This document shows positions 1 to 8,040 of a stretch of 64,000 bases of DNA, piece by piece. Below the pieces are notes generated by a model. The model did not search any database. It was not told the DNA's origin and saw only the letters and a list, made by a program, of their open reading frames with translations. The position numbers and the translations under genes are program-made. The DNA lies in NCBI RefSeq assembly GCF_006385575.1, contig NZ_CP041040.1:3224001-3288000 (forward strand). Reading direction: 5' to 3'. Position 1 is the stretch's first letter; every line of letters starts with the position of its first letter. Source of the DNA: Microbacterium foliorum (lineage in GTDB: Bacteria; Actinomycetota; Actinomycetes; Actinomycetales; Microbacteriaceae).

Positions 1-585
1 TCCAGCGAACCCATCACCGTCTCCATCCGCCGTGAGCTCGACCCCGAGCACGTGGCCGAGGCCACTGCCTGGGTGCAGACCGGCGTGAATCTCGCCCACC
101 GGTACCCGGGGTTCCTCGGATCCGGGTGGGTGCGCGACGGCGAGGATTCGCACGTCTGGCACATGCTCTACCGGTTCTCCGACGAGAAGTCGCTCGTCGC
201 CTGGGAGCAGTCCGGCGAGCGCGAGTGGTGGAAGTCGACCGGCGAGCAGTTCGTGCGCAGCGAGCGCGTGCGCCGCCGCAGCGGCATCGAGGGCTGGTTC
301 GACGAGCCGACCACCGACACCATCACCCTCCCCCGGGCCGACGGCTCGACGACCACCGTGGCGATGGTCAGCACTCCCCCGCGCTGGAAGCAGGCCGTGT
401 CGATCTGGCTCGGGTTCTTCCCCCTCAACCTCGCCTTCACCTATGCGATGAGCCCGATCCCCGGCTGGAACGAGCTGCCGATCTGGCTGCGCGTGCTCGC
501 GACGACGGTCGTGCTGACGCCGATCATGACCTACTGGGTGCTGCCGTGGGTCACGCGTTCGCTGCGGAACTGGCTCAACCGCTGA
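1..585 (+). CDS. ABM-domain membrane protein, 5' end cut by window
   Basis: The reading frame is open from base 1, so the true start lies left of the window; 194 residues are visible. The N-terminal ~90 residues look like an antibiotic biosynthesis monooxygenase (ABM, dimeric alpha/beta barrel) domain, with the pattern PGFLGSGW, then WHMLYRF, then LVAWEQS and a WW pair. A linker of about 40 residues follows, then two hydrophobic helices (around WLGFFPLNLAFTYAM and LATTVVLTPIMTYWVL) and a basic tail. Proteins with this ABM plus two-helix layout are common in actinobacteria; their substrate is unknown and several ABM proteins are not oxygenases. The next gene is convergent. Confidence 0.75.
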   Translation, partial: SSEPITVSIRRELDPEHVAEATAWVQTGVNLAHRYPGFLGSGWVRDGEDSHVWHMLYRFSDEKSLVAWEQSGEREWWKSTGEQFVRSERVRRRSGIEGWFDEPTTDTITLPRADGSTTTVAMVSTPPRWKQAVSIWLGFFPLNLAFTYAMSPIPGWNELPIWLRVLATTVVLTPIMTYWVLPWVTRSLRNWLNR

Positions 586-595
586 CGCGTCGGGC

Positions 596-645
596 GGGCT
601 CGGCTCGGCTCGGCTCGGCTCGGCTCGGCTCGGCTCGGCTCGGCT
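596..645. repeat. CGGCT pentamer tandem repeat, about 10 copies
   Basis: Nine exact CGGCT units run from 601 to 645, preceded by a near unit (GGGCT). The tract sits in the convergent gap between the ABM gene and the LysR gene. Three more units of the same pentamer occur at 2859-2876, next to another cluster of the palindromic elements described below. Confidence 0.95.
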
Positions 646-680
646 CGCGGCAGGGTGCGCGGGCCGGGTGGTCGGCGCGC

Positions 681-736
681 TGCGGGGTCAAAAACGCACC
701 GGAAACGCCTGTTTCGGATGCTCTTTTGACCACGCA
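681..736. repeat. GGGTCA/TGACC palindromic element, copy A
   Basis: This is an imperfect inverted repeat with a left arm GGGGTCAAAA, a GGAAACG...TTTCGG loop and a right arm TTTTGACC. It shares arms and loop with copies at 2527-2583, 2724-2778 and 7941-7996. It lies between two convergent genes and could act as a bidirectional terminator, but it has no clear T-run. Confidence 0.75.
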
Positions 737-764
737 CCCCGCCGCGCGAGCTGAGCGCGGGCAG

Positions 765-1664
765 TCAGAGACCGGCGACGGCGGCGCGCAGCGCCTGCTC
801 GACGACCGCGACCCCCTCGGCCAGCGGGCCGGGCCGGCGAACGAGGTGCAGAGTGTTGATCGGCGGGTCCTCAGTCGGACGCAGGTCGATGAGCCTCCCG
901 TCGGTGAGCTCGTCGGCGATCAGGTAGGTCGGCAGCGCGGTGACGCCGGCTCCGGCCACGGCAGTGGCGGCGAGCGCACGCAGATCGGGGAAGACGAGAG
1001 CGGGCTCCCGATCGAGACGGATGCCGAAGACGTGCCGCCAGTAGCGCCGCACGATCGGCACGTCGCGGTCGTAGGCCAGCAGGGGCGCCTCTGCGAGAGC
1101 ACTCGGCGCGAGGCTCGGTGAGGGTTCGATGCCCAGCGAGGGAGCGGCGACGAGCGCGAACTCCTCGTCGAAGAGCGGCGTGCTCGGCAGCGTGCGTCCT
1201 CGCGGACGCACCGCCGATATCACCAGGTCGAGGCTGCCGACCCTGAGCTGCTCGAGCAGATCGTCGGCCAGACCGGTGGTCACCGCGAGCCGCAGCCCGT
1301 CGGCGACAGCGGGGGCGAGGGCTGGAGCTGCGACGCGGGCCAGGAACTCGGCGGCGCCCCCCACGCGCACGATCGGCGATTCGGCGGCGGGGCGGGTGCC
1401 CAGAGCATCCGCCAGCGCGTCGAGAGGACCGGAGAGTCGAGCGGCGAACTCGTCGGCCCGCGGGGTCGGACGGATGCCGCGGGCATGACGCATGAACAGC
1501 GGCCCGCCGACGCTCGTCTCCAGCGCCTGCAGCTGCGACGTCACCGATGACTGCGCGAGTCCCAGTGTGCGCGCGGCCGCCGACACCGAGCCCGATCGGT
1601 GCGCGGCGAGGAAGGTGCGCCACAGTCCGAGGTCCTGCAACCCATCGGAATTCCGATTGCTCAT
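765..1664 (-). CDS. LysR family transcriptional regulator
   Basis: The 299-residue protein has an N-terminal winged HTH (LGLWRTFLAAHRSGSVSAAARTLGLAQSSVTSQLQALE, here split: helix around residues 12-30, recognition helix near AQSSVTSQLQAL) followed by a periplasmic-binding-like effector domain, the standard LysR layout and length. It is divergent from the DJ-1/PfpI gene at 1759 with a 94-bp gap, so it probably regulates that gene and itself. Repeated ATCGG/CCGAT motifs overlap its start codon. The effector is unknown. Confidence 0.9.
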   Translation of the reverse strand: MSNRNSDGLQDLGLWRTFLAAHRSGSVSAAARTLGLAQSSVTSQLQALETSVGGPLFMRHARGIRPTPRADEFAARLSGPLDALADALGTRPAAESPIVRVGGAAEFLARVAAPALAPAVADGLRLAVTTGLADDLLEQLRVGSLDLVISAVRPRGRTLPSTPLFDEEFALVAAPSLGIEPSPSLAPSALAEAPLLAYDRDVPIVRRYWRHVFGIRLDREPALVFPDLRALAATAVAGAGVTALPTYLIADELTDGRLIDLRPTEDPPINTLHLVRRPGPLAEGVAVVEQALRAAVAGL

Positions 1665-1683
1665 ATCGGCAATCTATCGGAAT
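1644..1683. promoter_or_regulatory. Cluster of ATCGG/CCGAT motifs, candidate LysR binding region
   Basis: A perfect 14-bp palindrome, ATCGGAATTCCGAT (1644-1657), is followed by further ATCGG copies at 1665-1669 and 1676-1680, about one helical turn apart. CCGAT-N7-ATCGG (1653-1669) resembles a LysR inverted repeat and spans the LysR start codon, which suits autorepression. Binding is inferred. Confidence 0.5.
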
Positions 1684-1758
1684 CGCTCCCCTACGCTCAC
1701 GGTTGTCACGGATATCACGTACGCACGGCATCCGTCGTCCGATCCTTTGGGAGCAACC

Positions 1759-2424
1759 ATGTCATCCGTCCTCTTCGTCGTCACCGGTGCCCGCACCTGG
1801 ACCCTCACCGACGGCACCGAGCACCCCACCGGCTACTGGGCCGAAGAGCTGCTCGCCCCCTACCGCCTGCTCACCGCAGCGGGCCACGAGGTCGTCTTCA
1901 CGACTCCGGGCGGCGTCGAGCCGGTCGCCGACGCCGGAAGCCTGGGCGACGGTGATGCCGCTGCGCTCGCGCAGATCCCGGGGCTCTCCACTCCCCTCGT
2001 GCTCGCCGACGTCGACGCCGCCGACTACGCGGCGGTCTACTACCCCGGCGGTCACGGTCCGATGCAGGACCTCGCAGTGGATGCCGACTCGGCGGCGCTC
2101 ATCTCGGCGACCGTCGCCGCCGGCCACCCGCTGGCTGCCGTATGCCACGGTCTCGCCGCTCTGCTTCCTGCGCTCGATTCCACTGGTGAGCCCCTTGTCG
2201 CCGGACGCCGCATCACCGGCTTCTCCGACGAGGAGGAGCGCATCGGCGGGCTCGCCGACCGCGCCCCGTTCCTGCTCGAGACGTCGCTGCGCGACCTCGG
2301 AGCCGACGTCGATGTGACCGACCCCTGGAGCGATCACACCATCGTCGACGGACAGCTCATCACCGGACAGAACCCGCAGTCGTCGGCATCCGCCGCCCGG
2401 GCGCTGATCGCGGCTCTCGCCTGA
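1759..2424 (+). CDS. DJ-1/PfpI family type 1 glutamine amidotransferase-like protein
   Basis: The 221-residue protein has the ThiJ/PfpI (class I GATase-like) fold. The motif AVCHGLAALLPAL carries the nucleophile-elbow Cys followed by His, and YYPGGHGPMQDL lies upstream, as in Hsp31-like members. Family members include chaperones, glyoxalase III and proteases; the closest named relatives with the VVTGARTWTLTDGTEHPTGYW-type start are Hsp31-like class I members. ATG 1759 was chosen because it begins MSSVLFVVTG, the first beta strand. The gene stands alone, divergent from the LysR gene. Confidence 0.85.
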   Translation: MSSVLFVVTGARTWTLTDGTEHPTGYWAEELLAPYRLLTAAGHEVVFTTPGGVEPVADAGSLGDGDAAALAQIPGLSTPLVLADVDAADYAAVYYPGGHGPMQDLAVDADSAALISATVAAGHPLAAVCHGLAALLPALDSTGEPLVAGRRITGFSDEEERIGGLADRAPFLLETSLRDLGADVDVTDPWSDHTIVDGQLITGQNPQSSASAARALIAALA

Positions 2425-2468
2425 CGCATCGCCGGCGCGGCTCTGGCGCCGCGCCGTACGGGGTCTGT

Positions 2469-2840
2469 GCGGGGAAGTTTCGCACCGGGGTCTCGGTGCG
2501 GGGTCAGTTGCGCACCCAGCGTTAGCTGCGGGGTCACTTGCGCACTGGAAACGTGCGATCCGGATGCGATTCTGACCCCGCACGCTGCGGCATCCGCGGC
2601 TCACACCGGCCGCACCCACCCGGGCTCAGTTGCACACCCGACACGCGGGGTCAGTTGCGCACCGGGCCCACGCAGGGTCAGTGTCGCACCGTATCCGCGG
2701 AGTCAGTCACGCACCGGACCCAAGCGGGGTCAATTACGCACCGCAAACGTCTGATTCCGGTGCAAAATTGACCCCGCACCGGACATCCGATGCAAAACTG
2801 ACCCCGCACCGGACGTAGGGTGCGAAATCGACCCCGCACC
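2469..2840. repeat. Cluster of GGGTCA-n-TTnCGCACC units, including palindromes B and C
   Basis: The 474-bp gap between convergent genes (2425-2898) is filled with copies of a 19-bp unit, consensus GCGGGGTCAnTTnCGCACC. Forward copies are at 2469, 2498, 2620, 2645, 2672 and 2697. Reverse copies end at 2808 and 2839. Two full palindromes pair a forward and a reverse unit around a (G/C)AAACG...(T/A)TCCGG loop: B at 2527-2583 and C at 2724-2778. A CGGCT triplet repeat (2859-2876) borders the cluster. No credible gene was found here. Units are degenerate and not evenly spaced. Confidence 0.85.
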
Positions 2841-2898
2841 GCCCCGCGCCCAGGCCAGGGCTCGGCTCGGCTCGGCACCGCACGGCCGGCGACGCGCC

Positions 2899-3858
2899 TC
2901 AGACGGCGGAGATCCTCCAGGATGCCGCGTGCGTCGCGCCGGGTTCGAGCACGACGAGGTCCGTTCCCGAGTTGAAGGCGTCGGGCGGGCAGGTCATCGG
3001 CTCGACCGCGAGGCCGATGCGGTGGATCGCATCGATCCCCGGGTTGTCGGCCGTGTGCACCTGCACCCACGGGCAGCGCTCGTCGAACGTCATCGCGACG
3101 CCGGTTCCGGCATCCGTCACGAGTCGCACCTCTGCCACCTGGCCGTCACGAGCAAGACCCGTGAACGCGTGATCGATGAAGACATCGCCGATCGGGCGCG
3201 CAGCGCGGAAGTCCCACTCCGGATGCTCCGACACGGCCTCGAGCGCCACAGGGCTCAACCGTTCGGGGGTGACCGTGAGCACCTCGGATGCCGGCAGGGT
3301 CAGCGTCCAGTCGTCCACGCGACCGTCGGGGCCGGCGACGAGATAAGGATGCGGCCCCGTGCCCCAGGGCGCAGCATCCGCGCCGAGGTTGTGCGCGGTG
3401 ACGGTCTGGCGGAGGCCGTCGGCGTCGATGCGGTACTCGGTCTCGACCTCGATACGGAACGGGTAGCCGGTCTGCGGCTCGATCACGGCGGCAAGCACGA
3501 CGCGGTCATCGAGCACGAGGCGATCCTCGAACTCGGCCCACGCCAACAGTCCGTGCAGCGCCTGGCCACGGGCTGGCTCGGTGAGGGCCAGCTGGTGCTC
3601 ACCGCCGCCGAACGTGTAGCGACCGTCGACGATGCGGTTGGGCCACGGCGCGAGAGTGGTGCCGCGGTATCCGGGCCTGACCTCGTCGGTGTCGAACGGC
3701 ACGACCAGGTCGCGCCCGTCGAACGTGAGCACGCGCAGCGATGCGCCGACGCTCGCGATGACAGCCTCGTAGCCGTGACCTGCGATGCGCAGCTGACGCC
3801 CCGAGCGCGGACGCGCCGCGGTCGCGACCTCCACGGCCGCCGCGGAACCCTGCGTCAT
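2899..3858 (-). CDS. Aldose 1-epimerase family protein
   Basis: This 319-residue galactose-mutarotase-like protein interconverts alpha and beta sugar anomers in the cytoplasm. Family features seen are the LAPWPNRI motif, the HGLLAW segment with the catalytic-type His, the GPHPYLVAG motif containing the second His, and the C-terminal VEPMTCPPDAFNSG signature. The start at 3858 forms an ATGA overlap with the araA stop; longer in-frame extensions would run into araA. Being last in araD-araB-araA, it probably supplies the L-arabinose anomer used by AraA. Confidence 0.9.
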   Translation of the reverse strand: MTQGSAAAVEVATAARPRSGRQLRIAGHGYEAVIASVGASLRVLTFDGRDLVVPFDTDEVRPGYRGTTLAPWPNRIVDGRYTFGGGEHQLALTEPARGQALHGLLAWAEFEDRLVLDDRVVLAAVIEPQTGYPFRIEVETEYRIDADGLRQTVTAHNLGADAAPWGTGPHPYLVAGPDGRVDDWTLTLPASEVLTVTPERLSPVALEAVSEHPEWDFRAARPIGDVFIDHAFTGLARDGQVAEVRLVTDAGTGVAMTFDERCPWVQVHTADNPGIDAIHRIGLAVEPMTCPPDAFNSGTDLVVLEPGATHAASWRISAV

Positions 3859-5381
3859 CACAGCCCCTGCGCGAGTCGGTAGTACGCCTGGTTCCAACGG
3901 ACCTGCTTCTGGAACTCGGGCAGCGTGGTCGCATCATCGATCACGAGCAGCTCGACCTCGGCCATCTCGGCGAAGTCGCGGAAGGCCTCGAGCCCGACGG
4001 CGGTCGACATGACGGTGTGGTGCGCGGCACCGGCGGTCAGCCATGCGGCGGCGGACGTGTTGAAGTCGGGCTGCGGCTTCCACACGGCGCGGCCGACGGG
4101 CAGCTTCGGCAGCGACTGACGCGGCGGCACGTTCTCGACGACGTTCGCGGTGAGGCGGAACCGGTCGCGCATGTCGCTGAGCGCGACGACGATCGCGGGG
4201 CCGGGGTCGGCGGTGAAGACCAGGCGCACCGGGTCGCCCTTGCCGCCTATGCCCAGCGGGTGGATCTCGAGCGTCGGCTTCGCGGTGGTCAGCGACGGCG
4301 AGACCTCGAGCATGTGCGCCCCGAGGATCAGCTCGTCGCCGGGAGTCATGTCGTAGGTGTAGTCCTCCATGAGGCTCGCACCACCGGGCAGCCCCGCACC
4401 CATCACGTTGGCGACGCGCACGAGGATCGCCGTCTTCCAGTCGCCCTCGGCACCGAAGCCGTAGCCCTCGGCCATCAGGCGCTGCACCGCGAGACCGGGC
4501 AGCTGCGTCAGGGCACCGAGGTCTTCGAACGAGGTCGTGAAGGCGCCGAAGCCGCCCTCTTCGAGGAACGTCCGCAGACCGATCTCGATCGCGGCGCCGT
4601 CACGCAGCGACTGGTGGCGATCGCCACCGCGACGCAGCTCGGGCACGACCTCGTAGAGCTCTTCGTACTCGGCCACGAGCGCGTCGATCTCGGAATCGGA
4701 TGCCGCGGCGACGGCCTCCGCCAGATCGTTCACGCCCCAGGTGTTGACCTGCACGCCGAAGCGCAGCTCGGCCTCGGTCTTGTCGCCCTCGGTGACGGCG
4801 ACGAAGCGCATGTTGTCGCCGAAGCGGGCGAGCTTGAGCGAACGGGATGCCGCGAGGCCGGCGGCCGCACGCTGCCAGGTCGCGATCTCCTGACGCACTC
4901 GAGGGTCGCTCGCGTGACCGACGACGGTCTTGCGCGGCACACCGAGGCGCGTTTGGATGTAGCCGAACTCGCGGTCGCCGTGCGCCGCCTGATTGAGGTT
5001 CATGAAGTCGAAGTCGATGTCGGCCCAGGGCAGCTCGACGTTCGCCTGCGTGTGCAGGTGCGCGAGGGGCTTCTGCAGCGCGTCGAGACCGGCGATCCAC
5101 ATCTTCGCGGGGCTGAACGTGTGCATCCATGCGATCAGGCCGATGACCCGGTCATCGGCGTTGGCCTCGAGCGCGGTGCGCTTGATGGCGGCGGCATCCG
5201 TGAGCACGGGCTTCCAGACGATCTTCACCGGAACCTCGCCGGCCTCGTCCAGGATGCGGGCGATCTGCTGCGACTGCTCGGCGACCTGCGCGAGCGTCTC
5301 GGGGCCGTAGAGGTGCTGGCTGCCGGTGAGGAACCAGACCTCGTAGCCGTCGAGCGAGGTGGTGAGCGGGGTGCGGGTCAT
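3858..5381 (-). CDS. araA: L-arabinose isomerase
   Basis: The 507-residue protein converts L-arabinose to L-ribulose, the first step of the pathway. Family hallmarks are the N-terminal [16 protein letters not shown], the [14 protein letters not shown] motif, the Mn-site stretch [13 protein letters not shown] followed by [13 protein letters not shown], and the C-terminal [14 protein letters not shown]is pair. The length matches bacterial AraA (about 500). It follows araB after 89 bp containing a REP-like repeat and overlaps the epimerase gene by 4 bp. It is expected to be repressed together with araD and araB from the operator at 7835. Confidence 0.97.
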   Translation of the reverse strand: MTRTPLTTSLDGYEVWFLTGSQHLYGPETLAQVAEQSQQIARILDEAGEVPVKIVWKPVLTDAAAIKRTALEANADDRVIGLIAWMHTFSPAKMWIAGLDALQKPLAHLHTQANVELPWADIDFDFMNLNQAAHGDREFGYIQTRLGVPRKTVVGHASDPRVRQEIATWQRAAAGLAASRSLKLARFGDNMRFVAVTEGDKTEAELRFGVQVNTWGVNDLAEAVAAASDSEIDALVAEYEELYEVVPELRRGGDRHQSLRDGAAIEIGLRTFLEEGGFGAFTTSFEDLGALTQLPGLAVQRLMAEGYGFGAEGDWKTAILVRVANVMGAGLPGGASLMEDYTYDMTPGDELILGAHMLEVSPSLTTAKPTLEIHPLGIGGKGDPVRLVFTADPGPAIVVALSDMRDRFRLTANVVENVPPRQSLPKLPVGRAVWKPQPDFNTSAAAWLTAGAAHHTVMSTAVGLEAFRDFAEMAEVELLVIDDATTLPEFQKQVRWNQAYYRLAQGL

Positions 5382-5398
5382 GAGGGGCCTTTCATAGT

Positions 5399-5436
5399 CG
5401 GTCGTTGAGCGAGGAGCGAAGCACCGAGACGAAACG
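5399..5436. repeat. REP-like half element between araB and araA
   Basis: The stretch begins CGGTCGTTGAGCGAGGAGCG and ends GAGACGAAACG. It is nearly identical to the right arm of the palindrome at 36961-37039, which reads CGGTCGTTGAGCGAG...GAGACGAAACG. It lies in the 89-bp gap inside the ara operon. Confidence 0.85.
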
Positions 5437-5470
5437 TGGTGCGGCTCTCGCGCTCAGCGACGTGAAGAGA

Positions 5471-7075
5471 TCAGAGGGAGTCGATCGCGGCAGCCTCGAT
5501 GGCGAGGCCGGCACGGTAACGGTCGAGGTAGGCGGTGAAGCCGACGACGTCGGCAGGATCGGGGTCGGCGACCGAGAGGGATGCCGACGCGAACACGTCC
5601 CGTTCGAGGTACTCGCCGAGCGAGGCGGAATCGGCGTGCGCGAGGTATGACGCGAGCACCGCGATGCCCCAGGCGCCGCCCTCGGAGGCGAGTTCACCCA
5701 CCGTGACAGGGGCGCCGAGCGCTCCGGCGAGGAAGCGCTGCGCGACTCCTGCCGTGCGGAACATGCCCCCGTGGGCGAACATGCGGTCGAGCTCGACGCC
5801 CTCTGCGGCGAGCACCTGCATCCCCAGCGCGAGCGTGCCGAACACGCCGTACAGCTGCGAGCGCATGAAGTTGCCGAGCGTGAAGGCGCTGTCGGGCGTG
5901 CGCACGAACAGCGGTCGTCCCTCGGTGAGGCCGGCGATCGGCTCGCCCGCGAGGTGGTTGTAGGCGAGCAGTCCACCGGCATCCGCCTCTCCGTCGAGTG
6001 CCTCGCGGAAGAGGGCGTCGAAGACGGCGTCTTCGCTCAGCGGCTGACCCGCTGCCGCCGAGAAGCGGGTGAAGAGACCGGCCCAGGCGGCGAGCTCGCT
6101 CGCGCCGTTGTTGCAGTGCACCATGGCGACGGCGTCACCCGCGGGAGTCGTCACGAGGTCGAGTTCGTGATGTACCTCGGCGAGCGGGCGCTCGAGCACG
6201 ACCATCGCGAAGATGCTCGTGCCCGCCGAGACGTTGCCCGTGCGCGGAGACACCGAGTTGGTCGCCACCATGCCGGTGCCGGCGTCGCCCTCGGGCGGGC
6301 ACAGCGGGATGCCGGCCTGCAGCGCGCCTGTCGGGTCGAGGAGCCTCGCACCCTCCACCGTGAGAGATCCTGCGGCGGCGCCGGCGGGGAGGACTTTCGG
6401 GAGCAGGTCTTTGGCGGTCGTCGGAAGGCGAACTGCGGCGAGGGCGTCGTAGGCATGCAGCATCCGCTCGTCGTAGTCGCCGGTGGCCGAGTCGATCGGG
6501 AACATGCCGGAGGCGTCGCCGACGCCGAGCACCCGCTCGCCCGTGAGCTTCGCGTGGACGTACCCGGCGAGGGTCGTGACCGCGTCGAGCCGGGGCACGT
6601 GCGCCTCTCCGTCGACGACCGCCTGGTGCAGGTGCGCGATCGACCAGCGCAGCGGGATGTTCACGCCGAGCAGATCTGTCAACTCCGCCGCCGCCACACC
6701 CGTGTTGGTGTTGCGCCAGGTGCGGAACGGCACGAGCAGCTCGCCCTGAGCGTCGAACGCGAGGTAGCCGTGCATCATCGCCGAGATGCCGATCGCGCCG
6801 AAGGTCTCGGGGCGCACACCGTGGCGCTCGTGCGCGTCGGCGATGAGCTCGGCGTAGGCGGCCTGCAGGCCCGTCCAGACCTCGTCGATCGCGTAGGTCC
6901 AGAGGCCGTCTTCGAGCCGGTTCTCCCACGCGAACGATCCGGTGGCGAGCACCTCGGTGGCATCCGAACCGATCAGGCAGGCCTTGATGCGCGTAGAGCC
7001 GAGCTCGATGCCGAGGCTGGTGCGGGCGGCGAGGATGTCGTCGCGGGCCGTGGTCGCATCTGCCGTGTCGCTCAT
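5471..7075 (-). CDS. araB: Ribulokinase, FGGY family
   Basis: This 534-residue FGGY carbohydrate kinase has the N-terminal phosphate motif LGIELGSTRIKACL, the substrate-loop region SAMMHGYLAFD with FRTWRNTNTG, and a C-terminal ATPase half with GNVSAGTSIFAMV and MFAHGGMFRT. Its place between araD and araA identifies L-ribulose as the likely substrate; sequence alone would also allow a xylulokinase-like role. The start at 7075 overlaps the araD stop (ATGA). The same frame stays open upstream inside araD, but that extension shadows araD. Confidence 0.88.
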   Translation of the reverse strand: MSDTADATTARDDILAARTSLGIELGSTRIKACLIGSDATEVLATGSFAWENRLEDGLWTYAIDEVWTGLQAAYAELIADAHERHGVRPETFGAIGISAMMHGYLAFDAQGELLVPFRTWRNTNTGVAAAELTDLLGVNIPLRWSIAHLHQAVVDGEAHVPRLDAVTTLAGYVHAKLTGERVLGVGDASGMFPIDSATGDYDERMLHAYDALAAVRLPTTAKDLLPKVLPAGAAAGSLTVEGARLLDPTGALQAGIPLCPPEGDAGTGMVATNSVSPRTGNVSAGTSIFAMVVLERPLAEVHHELDLVTTPAGDAVAMVHCNNGASELAAWAGLFTRFSAAAGQPLSEDAVFDALFREALDGEADAGGLLAYNHLAGEPIAGLTEGRPLFVRTPDSAFTLGNFMRSQLYGVFGTLALGMQVLAAEGVELDRMFAHGGMFRTAGVAQRFLAGALGAPVTVGELASEGGAWGIAVLASYLAHADSASLGEYLERDVFASASLSVADPDPADVVGFTAYLDRYRAGLAIEAAAIDSL

Positions 7076-7809
7076 CGTCGGGCGTCCGAGTTCTGTCCGT
7101 AGACGTTCTGGTATCGGTGGAAGAGGCTGTCGATCGCCTCCTGCGGAATCGGGACGAGCGGGCCGGCCTCGCGGGCGTGGTGCACCGTGCGGGCGACGTC
7201 CTCGACCATGACGGCAGCCTTCACGGCATCCTTCGCGTCGGTTCCGATCGTGAACGGGCCATGATTCTGCATGAGCACCGCGCGGCTGCGGTGGCCGCTG
7301 AGGGTCTGGACGATGCCGCGGCCGATCGAGTCGTCGCCGATGATCGCGAACGGGCCGACCGGGATCGGGCCGCCGAACTCGTCGGCCATGGCCGTGATGA
7401 CGCAGGGGATCTCCTCGCCGCGGGCGGCCCAGGCGACGGCGAACGTCGAGTGTGTGTGCACGACACCTCCGACGTCGGGCATGTGGCGGTAGACGTAGGC
7501 GTGGGCGGCCGTGTCGCTCGAGGGCGAGCGGTCGCTGCCGGGCGTGCCGGGGATGACCGCACCGTCGAGATCGCACAGGATCATGTTGTCGGGGGCGAGG
7601 TCGTCGTAGCTCACGCCCGAGGGCTTGATCACGAACAGGTCGGCGCCGGGCACGCGGCCCGAGACATTGCCGCCTGTCCAGACGACGAGTCCGTAGCGCA
7701 CGAGTTCGCCGTGCAGACGGGCGACGTCCTCGCGGACGGCCTGGATGGATGCGTCGATCTCGGCGGAGAAGACGTTCTCGTCAGAGAAAGCGGGGGCTTC
7801 GTTGCTCAC
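7072..7809 (-). CDS. araD: L-ribulose-5-phosphate 4-epimerase
   Basis: This class II aldolase/epimerase family enzyme converts L-ribulose 5-phosphate to D-xylulose 5-phosphate. Visible motifs are TGGNVSGR, the VVHTHSTFAVAWA metal-binding HxH, and the VLMQNHGPFTIG His. The GTG at 7809 was chosen (245 residues) because GAGG lies 5 bases upstream of it. A GTG at 7836 would extend the protein by nine residues but falls inside the operator palindrome. It is the first gene of araD-araB-araA-epimerase. Confidence 0.93.
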   Translation of the reverse strand: MSNEAPAFSDENVFSAEIDASIQAVREDVARLHGELVRYGLVVWTGGNVSGRVPGADLFVIKPSGVSYDDLAPDNMILCDLDGAVIPGTPGSDRSPSSDTAAHAYVYRHMPDVGGVVHTHSTFAVAWAARGEEIPCVITAMADEFGGPIPVGPFAIIGDDSIGRGIVQTLSGHRSRAVLMQNHGPFTIGTDAKDAVKAAVMVEDVARTVHHAREAGPLVPIPQEAIDSLFHRYQNVYGQNSDARR

Positions 7810-7834
7810 GGGTACCTCAGGGTCGGCGGTGGTC

Positions 7835-7852
7835 ACTGTGACCGGTCACAGT
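7835..7852. promoter_or_regulatory. 18-bp perfect palindrome, LacI-type operator of the ara operon
   Basis: ACTGTGACCGGTCACAGT is a perfect palindrome with the central CG typical of LacI-family operators, 26 bp upstream of the araD GTG start. A possible -35 (TTGACC on the minus strand, about 7873-7878) lies upstream, with only a weak -10. The likely regulator is the LacI gene at 8041-9054. The core TGTnACCGG..ACA resembles the operators at 23832 and 26505. Confidence 0.75.
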
Positions 7853-7910
7853 AGTGTGACACGAGGTGCGCGGGCGGTCAAGGCGCGGCGCACCCCGGTG
7901 GACGACCGCG

Positions 7911-8024
7911 GTGCGGGGTCACTTTCGCACCTCCCACCCCGTGCGGGGCCACTTGCGCACCGGATTCGGCCGTTTCCCGTGCACAATCGACCCCGCGAGG
8001 TCAGGTGCGAAATCGACCCCGCAT
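7911..8024. repeat. GGGTCA palindromic element, copy D, nested in half units
   Basis: A full palindrome (7941-7996) pairs GCGGGGCCACTTGCGCACC with TGCACAATCGACCCCGC around the loop GGATTCGGCCGTTTCCC, which is the reverse complement of the loop in copies A-C. Single units flank it at 7911-7931 (forward) and 8004-8023 (reverse). The element fills most of the 204-bp gap between the LacI gene end and the ara promoter, where no gene is seen. Confidence 0.8.
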
Positions 8025-8040
8025 GGGGCCACCGCAGGGC

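Noticed and set aside
596..645. Pentamer tract as part of a coding gene
   Set aside because: Frames crossing it encode only simple repeats and conflict with the convergent gene ends.
2469..2840. Possible CRISPR array
   Set aside because: Repeat units are degenerate, change orientation half way, and are separated by spacers of irregular length (about 6-40 bp). No cas genes are nearby.
4017..5408. 463-residue plus-strand frame opposite araA
   Set aside because: It is a codon-bias shadow of araA, with no domain, and araA is a complete conserved gene.
5471..7576. 701-residue fused AraD-AraB protein
   Set aside because: The upstream part of this frame overlaps araD in another frame and encodes low-complexity Arg/Pro sequence. 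ATG 7075 with its ATGA coupling is the real araB start.
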